From positions 3,286,001 to 3,350,000 of the forward strand of contig NZ_CP066831.1 of the NCBI RefSeq assembly GCF_016598615.1: a stretch of DNA of 64,000 bases, in the 5' to 3' direction. The notes beneath the pieces are model-generated. The model made no database searches. It was not told the DNA's origin and worked only from the letters and a program-made list of their open reading frames with translations. The position numbers and the translations under genes are program-made. Origin of the DNA: Streptomyces liliifuscus. Its GTDB lineage: Bacteria > Actinomycetota > Actinomycetes > Streptomycetales > Streptomycetaceae. Shown here piece by piece: positions 59,482-64,000 of the stretch (positions are counted from its first letter, which is position 1; every line of letters starts with the position of its first letter).

Positions 59482-61733
59482 CGGAGGGGCTCCCCGTACT
59501 GGATGCCGCGCCCGTTGGTGGCCAGGTACACCCGGCCGTACACGCGCGGGTCACCGATGACGATCTCGCCGGTCCAGCCCCACTGGTGGGCGTCGTCGTT
59601 GATCCGCGTCCAGGTCTTCGCCTCGTCGTCGGAGCGGTAGACGGCGGTGATGGTGTCCGTCGAGCCGACCTGGTAGATCGCGGGGTAGTCGGCGCCGTCG
59701 GCGGCCTTGCCGAAACCGAGGGTGTACGAGGCCCAGCAGCTGGCCACCTTCGAGAAGCTCACGCCGCCGTCGGTGGACCGGTAGAGCCCGTTCCATTTGG
59801 CGGAGAGCCACAGGTCACCGCTCCGCCCGGGCGCGGCGACGAGCTTGAACTGGGCGTCCCCGGAGGGCAGTCCACCCGCACGGGCCGTGAACGAACGGCC
59901 ACTGTCAGTGCTGGCGAGTAGCGTTCCTGTGTCGGTGTCGTATGCGTAGAAGTGCGTCGGGTCGGCCGGGTCGGCGACCGGCGTGGCGCCCTTTGGGAAG
60001 GAGGAGATCTCGGTCCAGGTCGTGCCGTTGTCGGTGGACCGGTGGGCTGCGTACCTCGTGCCGTCCCAGTGCACGAAGGACCACAGCAGCGCGCTGCCGT
60101 CGGCGTTTGCGGCGATCGGCCCCGGTGCGTTCTTGGCGATGTCGGGCTGGGCCTCGAAGGGCGCCCAGGTCCTGCCCCCGTCGTTCGAGCAGGCGCCGTT
60201 GCCGTGGTCGCCCCATCCGCTGCGCACCACGTAGGACGGCTTGGCCGCGGCCTGCGCGAGTCCCGTCGCCGACCCGAACACGGGGTTCGCCGCCATGCCG
60301 CGCGCCGGCGACGCCGTGAGCCGCTCGTGGTACATCACGCCGATGTCCCGCGAGCCGCTGAGCAGGTGCGCCTCCCCGGCCGGGGGCGACACCAGCTGCA
60401 CCACGGACGCCTCCTCCAGGCCCCGGATCTGCGGCGCCCAGCGCTTCAGATCACGGGTGCCGTAGAGGGTCGCCCCGGTCCCGTACACGATGTGCTTCGA
60501 GTCGTACGGGTCCACGGCCAGCGCCTGGATCCACCAGCCGAACTTCGGCTGGTCGTCGCCCCACTTGAGGTAAGGAGTCTCGGACACGTCGAACACAGCA
60601 GCGTCCTTGAGGGACGTCCAGGTACGGCCGCCGTTCGTGGTGCGGTACACGGTGTCGATGTCGGCCCAGCGGTTGTTGGTGGAGACCACGAGGGTGCCCG
60701 GGCGGCGGGCGTCCACGGCGACTCCGCCATAGCCGAAGGTGTCGGCGGACCCTCCCCCACTGCTGAACGTGTGGGCGGTGCCCCCATCCGTGGTCCCGCC
60801 CGGCTTCACGGGAGTCACGTCGGCCCATGTGCCGGTCGCGGTGCGCAGCTTGTGCACGCTGCCGTCGGACTGGCCGTTGGGCCCGGGCGCGTTGGCGTAG
60901 GTCACGTACAGCTCGCGGGTGTGCGTGTCGTACGCGGCACGGATCGGCACCTTGGCAGCGGTGCCGGACGGCTGCCCGGGAACGGCCTCCCACGCCGTCC
61001 CGTCGGTCGTGCGGTACAGATTCGCCGTGCCCGAGGTGCCGTCGCCGTCACCCCACCCGGCGTAGACGGCCCGCCCGACGGCGACGAGGAACACGACGCC
61101 CTGCCCGGAAGCGCTCGCCTTCGCCGGAAACCCGCTCACGGCGGCCCAGGTGACCCCACGGTCGGTGGACTTGAGCAGCCCGTCGTGCCGCGTCCCCAGC
61201 CACAGGGTGTCGCTGTCCCTCGGGTCGACGAGCAGCCGCTCCCCCGCACCCCGTCCGTCCTCGTTGGCCCCGAGCTTCACATCGAGATCGGTCCGGCTCC
61301 AGGTCGCCCCCCGGTCCTCGGACCGCAGCACCGCCCCGTTGCCGGCCCACGACTGCGCGTACGTACCGAGGGCGAGGTAGACCCGCCCGGGATGCGCGGG
61401 GTCGACGGCGATCGCCTCGACACCGAGCAGATTCCAGTCGTCCCACCCGAGGTGATCGGTGAGCGGGGTCCAACGGGAGGCGCGGTCGTCCCAGCGGTAG
61501 GCGCCGCCGATGTCGGTACGGGCATAGGCGAGACCTCGTACGGAGGGATGGAACAGCACCCCGGTGACGAACCCGGTCCCGCCAATGACCACATTCCGCC
61601 ACCGATACGCGGACCCGTCCGCCACCGGTGCGGCCACCGCAGGGCTGACGGCCGCTCCGGAGACAGCAGTAGCGGCAACCGCGGCAGCACTACCGGCAAG
61701 AACAGCACGTCTACTGAGGCGGGGCGTGCGCAT
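59478..61733 (-). CDS. Secreted GH74 xyloglucanase
   Basis: 751 residues with a Tat signal (SRRAVLAGSAAAVAATAVSG). Tandem seven-bladed beta-propellers: the first blade has AYARTDIGGAYRWDD with the catalytic-type Asp74, and Asp-box-like repeats follow (TTNGGRTWTSL, STDNGTTWTEI, STDSGRSFTA, STDGGVSFSKV). GWWIQALAVDPYDSKHIVYGTGATLYGTRDL holds the other catalytic Asp region. GH74 enzymes cut the xyloglucan backbone outside the cell. No carbohydrate-binding module is attached. ATG at 61733 with GAGG upstream; coupled to GH42. Confidence 0.94.
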   Translation of the reverse strand: MRTPRLSRRAVLAGSAAAVAATAVSGAAVSPAVAAPVADGSAYRWRNVVIGGTGFVTGVLFHPSVRGLAYARTDIGGAYRWDDRASRWTPLTDHLGWDDWNLLGVEAIAVDPAHPGRVYLALGTYAQSWAGNGAVLRSEDRGATWSRTDLDVKLGANEDGRGAGERLLVDPRDSDTLWLGTRHDGLLKSTDRGVTWAAVSGFPAKASASGQGVVFLVAVGRAVYAGWGDGDGTSGTANLYRTTDGTAWEAVPGQPSGTAAKVPIRAAYDTHTRELYVTYANAPGPNGQSDGSVHKLRTATGTWADVTPVKPGGTTDGGTAHTFSSGGGSADTFGYGGVAVDARRPGTLVVSTNNRWADIDTVYRTTNGGRTWTSLKDAAVFDVSETPYLKWGDDQPKFGWWIQALAVDPYDSKHIVYGTGATLYGTRDLKRWAPQIRGLEEASVVQLVSPPAGEAHLLSGSRDIGVMYHERLTASPARGMAANPVFGSATGLAQAAAKPSYVVRSGWGDHGNGACSNDGGRTWAPFEAQPDIAKNAPGPIAANADGSALLWSFVHWDGTRYAAHRSTDNGTTWTEISSFPKGATPVADPADPTHFYAYDTDTGTLLASTDSGRSFTARAGGLPSGDAQFKLVAAPGRSGDLWLSAKWNGLYRSTDGGVSFSKVASCWASYTLGFGKAADGADYPAIYQVGSTDTITAVYRSDDEAKTWTRINDDAHQWGWTGEIVIGDPRVYGRVYLATNGRGIQYGEPLR

Positions 61734-61784
61734 GACATACCTCGTTCCAAGAAAGGGGAAAATTCGAAATGAGGAGTGGACAAG

Positions 61785-61820
61785 CGCCCCTCAGGGGCGC
61801 GGGGAACTGCGCGACCAGCC
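61785..61820 (+). repeat. Family A intergenic repeat, copy A7, with self-complementary start
   Basis: The core AGGGGCGCGGGGAACTGCGC (61793-61812) plus GACCAGCC follows GCGCCCCT, so GCGCCCCTCAGGGGCGC (61785-61801) is a perfect hairpin. It lies between the LplC-type permease and the GH74 gene on the minus strand and could reduce readthrough. Confidence 0.82.
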
Positions 61821-61884
61821 ACGCCCAATCCGCGGCCGAAAAACAACCCGACAATCCCAAGCCGAGCCAGAAGGGGGACGCAAG

Positions 61885-62841
61885 TCACCCCTTGACCGCA
61901 CCGGTCAGCATGCCCTTCTTGAAATGCCGCTGCACAAACGGCGAAAGCACCGCGACCGGCAGCAACGCCATCACCATCACGGCCATCTGAATGGCGAGGG
62001 ACGACAACTGCCCGGTGTTGACCTGGGTCGCGAGTCCCACCGGCCGTTCCTGCTTCTGCACCAGCTGGATCATGACGTTCTGCAACGGCATCATGTCCTG
62101 ATCGGTCAGGTAGATGGACGCGTTGAACCACGCACTCCAGTACCCCACCGCGTAGAACAGCGAAATCACCGCGATCACCGCCCGCGACAACGGCATGACG
62201 ATTTTCCACAGAATCCGCCAGTCACCGGCACCGTCGATCCGCGCGCTGTCGATGAGTTCGGACGAGATGCCCATGAAGAACGACCGCAGCACGAGAATGT
62301 TGAAGACGCTCACCGCACTGGGCAGGATCAGCGCCAGATAGGTGTCGGTGAGACCGAGGGCCTGCACCAGCAGATAGGTCGGAATCAGCCCCGCACCGAA
62401 GAACATCGTGGCCAGCAGCGTCATCAGGATCCACCGGTGCCCGAGCGACCCGCTCCGCGAGAGCCCGTACGCGCACAGCACCGACACGGCCATGCTGAAC
62501 ACCGTGCCGACGAGGGTGACACCGAGGCTGACGAGCGCCGCGCGCTGCACCTGGCCGCCGCTGAGCAGCTCCTGGTAGGCGATGAACGTGATGCCCTTGG
62601 GGATCACGACCAGGCCGCCCGCCTCGTCGATGGTCTTCTTCGACTGGAGGCTGGTGACGATGACGATCCACAGAGGGAAGAGGATCGCGAGTCCCGCGAT
62701 GGTGAGGACCAGGCCCTTGGAGGCGATGCCGACCTGGCTGGGCCTCTCCTCCCAGGGCGGCCGGGGCGGAGCCGCCCAACGGCCCGGTCCCCGATCGCGC
62801 TTCACGGCGGCCTCGGCCGGTGTGTCGATGAGAGCGGTCAC
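61885..62841 (-). CDS. Carbohydrate ABC transporter permease (LplC/MalG type)
   Basis: 318 residues from the GTG at 62841, which overlaps the upstream permease stop (GTGA). About six transmembrane helices: GLVLTIAGLAILFPLWIVIVTSL first. The EAA motif is SSELIDSARIDGAGDWRILWKIVMPLSRAV (E-S-A-x-x-D-G-A). The class (LplC/AraQ) handles plant oligosaccharides. With the next gene it forms the importer core; no ATPase is coded here, as usual for CUT1 systems sharing MsiK. Confidence 0.92.
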   Translation of the reverse strand: MTALIDTPAEAAVKRDRGPGRWAAPPRPPWEERPSQVGIASKGLVLTIAGLAILFPLWIVIVTSLQSKKTIDEAGGLVVIPKGITFIAYQELLSGGQVQRAALVSLGVTLVGTVFSMAVSVLCAYGLSRSGSLGHRWILMTLLATMFFGAGLIPTYLLVQALGLTDTYLALILPSAVSVFNILVLRSFFMGISSELIDSARIDGAGDWRILWKIVMPLSRAVIAVISLFYAVGYWSAWFNASIYLTDQDMMPLQNVMIQLVQKQERPVGLATQVNTGQLSSLAIQMAVMVMALLPVAVLSPFVQRHFKKGMLTGAVKG

Positions 62842-63977
62842 TTCTTGTACACCCCCTGCTCGCCCATGAGATGAGCGACCTTGTTGGCCACGAGGACGAG
62901 GGTCAGACCGACGATGCCCTTGATCAGACCGGCGGCGGCCGCGTAGCTGAAGTCCTGGTTGCGGATGCCGTTCCACCACACATAGGTGTCGAGGACCTCG
63001 GAGGCGTCCGGGCCCACCGCCTGTCTCTGGAGCAGCAGTTGCTCGAACCCGACGGTGAGGGCGTCACCGACGCGCAGCACCAGCAGCAGGGCGATCACCG
63101 GTCGCAGCGCGGGCAGCGTGATGTGCCACATGCGGCGCCAGCGGTTGGCGCCGTCCATCGCGGCGGCCTCGTACAGGTCGTTCGACACGGACGAGAGCGC
63201 GGCGAGGAAGACGATGATGCCCCAGCCGGCGTCCTTCCAGACGCTCTGGAGTGTCACGAGGTACTTGAAGCTCTCCGGGTCCGTCATCAGGTCGAAGCCG
63301 GTGTGCCCGTGGTCGGCGAGCGTCTGCGCGATGACGCCGGCGCCGCCGAAGATCTGCTGGAAGACGGTGACGACGAGCACCCAGGAGAAGAAGTGCGGCA
63401 GATACATGATCGCCTGGGCCATCGCGCGCACCCGGGGCCTGAGCACGCTGTTGATGAGCAGCGCGAGCAGGATCGGTATCGGGAAGAAGAGCACGAGCTG
63501 GAGGAAGAAGAGGACGAACGTGTTCTGCACGGCGTGCCAGAACTCGGAGTCGGCGAAGACCCGGTCGAACTGCTCGAAGCCCACCCAGGGGCTCTGCAGC
63601 ATGGCGACGAAGCCGTTGTCGCTCAGGTAGGGGTCGTAGTCCTGGAAGGCGACGATGTTGCCGAGGACCGGTATGTAGTTGAAGACGAGGATGAGCAGGA
63701 TCGCCGGCACCGTCATCAGGATGAGCGTGCGGTCGCGCCTCAGCCGGATCCCCAGGCTCACGTTCCCGGAAAGCCCGTCGCCCTTGGCCTTGCCCTTGCC
63801 GGACCTGCCGAACCGGCCCGACAACCACCCGAGCCTCCCGAGCCACCCCGGCCGCCCTGACCCGGACTTCGCCGACGTCACCGATTCCGCCCCGGACTCC
63901 TCCGCCGACGGAGCCGCCCCGTCCTTCGCCTGGGTACTCGCCTGGGCCCTGCCCCGGGGCACCGTGCTGTGCGACAC
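62838..63977 (-). CDS. Carbohydrate ABC transporter permease (LplB/MalF type)
   Basis: 379 residues from the GTG at 63977 (AAGGAG upstream). The N-terminal 80 residues are hydrophilic and basic; then the first helix LILMTVPAILLILVFNYIPVLGNIVAFQDYDPY begins, typical of LplB. EAA loop: VSNDLYEAAAMDGANRWRRMWHITLPALRP. It is the first of the pair here; the binding protein gene is probably just outside the window, upstream on this strand. It is the head of the transporter plus GH74-GH42-GH12 cluster. Confidence 0.92.
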   Translation of the reverse strand: MSHSTVPRGRAQASTQAKDGAAPSAEESGAESVTSAKSGSGRPGWLGRLGWLSGRFGRSGKGKAKGDGLSGNVSLGIRLRRDRTLILMTVPAILLILVFNYIPVLGNIVAFQDYDPYLSDNGFVAMLQSPWVGFEQFDRVFADSEFWHAVQNTFVLFFLQLVLFFPIPILLALLINSVLRPRVRAMAQAIMYLPHFFSWVLVVTVFQQIFGGAGVIAQTLADHGHTGFDLMTDPESFKYLVTLQSVWKDAGWGIIVFLAALSSVSNDLYEAAAMDGANRWRRMWHITLPALRPVIALLLVLRVGDALTVGFEQLLLQRQAVGPDASEVLDTYVWWNGIRNQDFSYAAAAGLIKGIVGLTLVLVANKVAHLMGEQGVYKK

Positions 63978-64000
63978 GGCCTTCTCCTTGCCTCGGTCCG

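Overview
The window is Streptomyces chromosome. GC content and third-position GC are very high, GTG starts and 1-4 base stop/start overlaps are frequent, and the gene order around pnp, infB, proS, dxr and ispG matches the conserved core of Streptomyces. No tRNA, rRNA, CRISPR array or insertion sequence was seen.

Layout. 1-5264 (minus): a membrane protein fragment, dapB, an M16 peptidase, pnp and rpsO, with a processing hairpin between rpsO and pnp. 5564-10610 (plus): a DUF397 protein and a 1449-residue EspI-like MinD ATPase with huge Pro-rich arms, without the type VII secretion genes that I would expect beside it. 10990-16933 (plus): a complete five-gene oligopeptide ABC transporter operon. 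16998-29691 (minus): ribF, a large degenerate-protease/NTPase protein, then truB, rbfA, a DUF503 gene, infB, ylxR, nusA and rimP (translation and transcription core). 29897-31857 (plus): a Tat-type lipoprotein, a ferritin-like DUF4439 protein and a kinase homologue that has lost its catalytic residues.

31888-35348 (minus) is a tightly coupled five-gene redox operon: a small Ser-rich membrane protein ending in a possible flavinylation motif, ApbE, a four-His haem b membrane protein, a NuoF-like flavoprotein and a [3Fe-4S]-type ferredoxin. 35492-37186 is proS. Its upstream region holds a 167-base near-perfect inverted repeat in which every pair change is a G.U wobble on the plus strand. 37488-43199 (minus) carries two GNAT acetyltransferases, ispG, rseP and dxr. 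43366-48692 (minus) has a full-length SecA with a small coupled partner, and an acyl-CoA dehydrogenase.

49094-63977 is accessory carbohydrate metabolism: a LacI regulator with two operator-like palindromes, a GH31 alpha-xylosidase-like enzyme, an F420/LLM oxidoreductase with an SsuABC/NMT1-type transporter, then GH12, GH42, GH74, a decayed GH95-like fragment and two LplB/LplC-type sugar permeases. Together these look like a xyloglucan (plant hemicellulose) degradation and uptake locus.

Two dispersed intergenic repeat families run through the window. Family A has a 28-bp core beginning AGGGGCGCGGGGAACTGCGC (eight cores found). Family B is a longer GC-rich hairpin element (three copies). One B copy is read into the C-terminus of ApbE.
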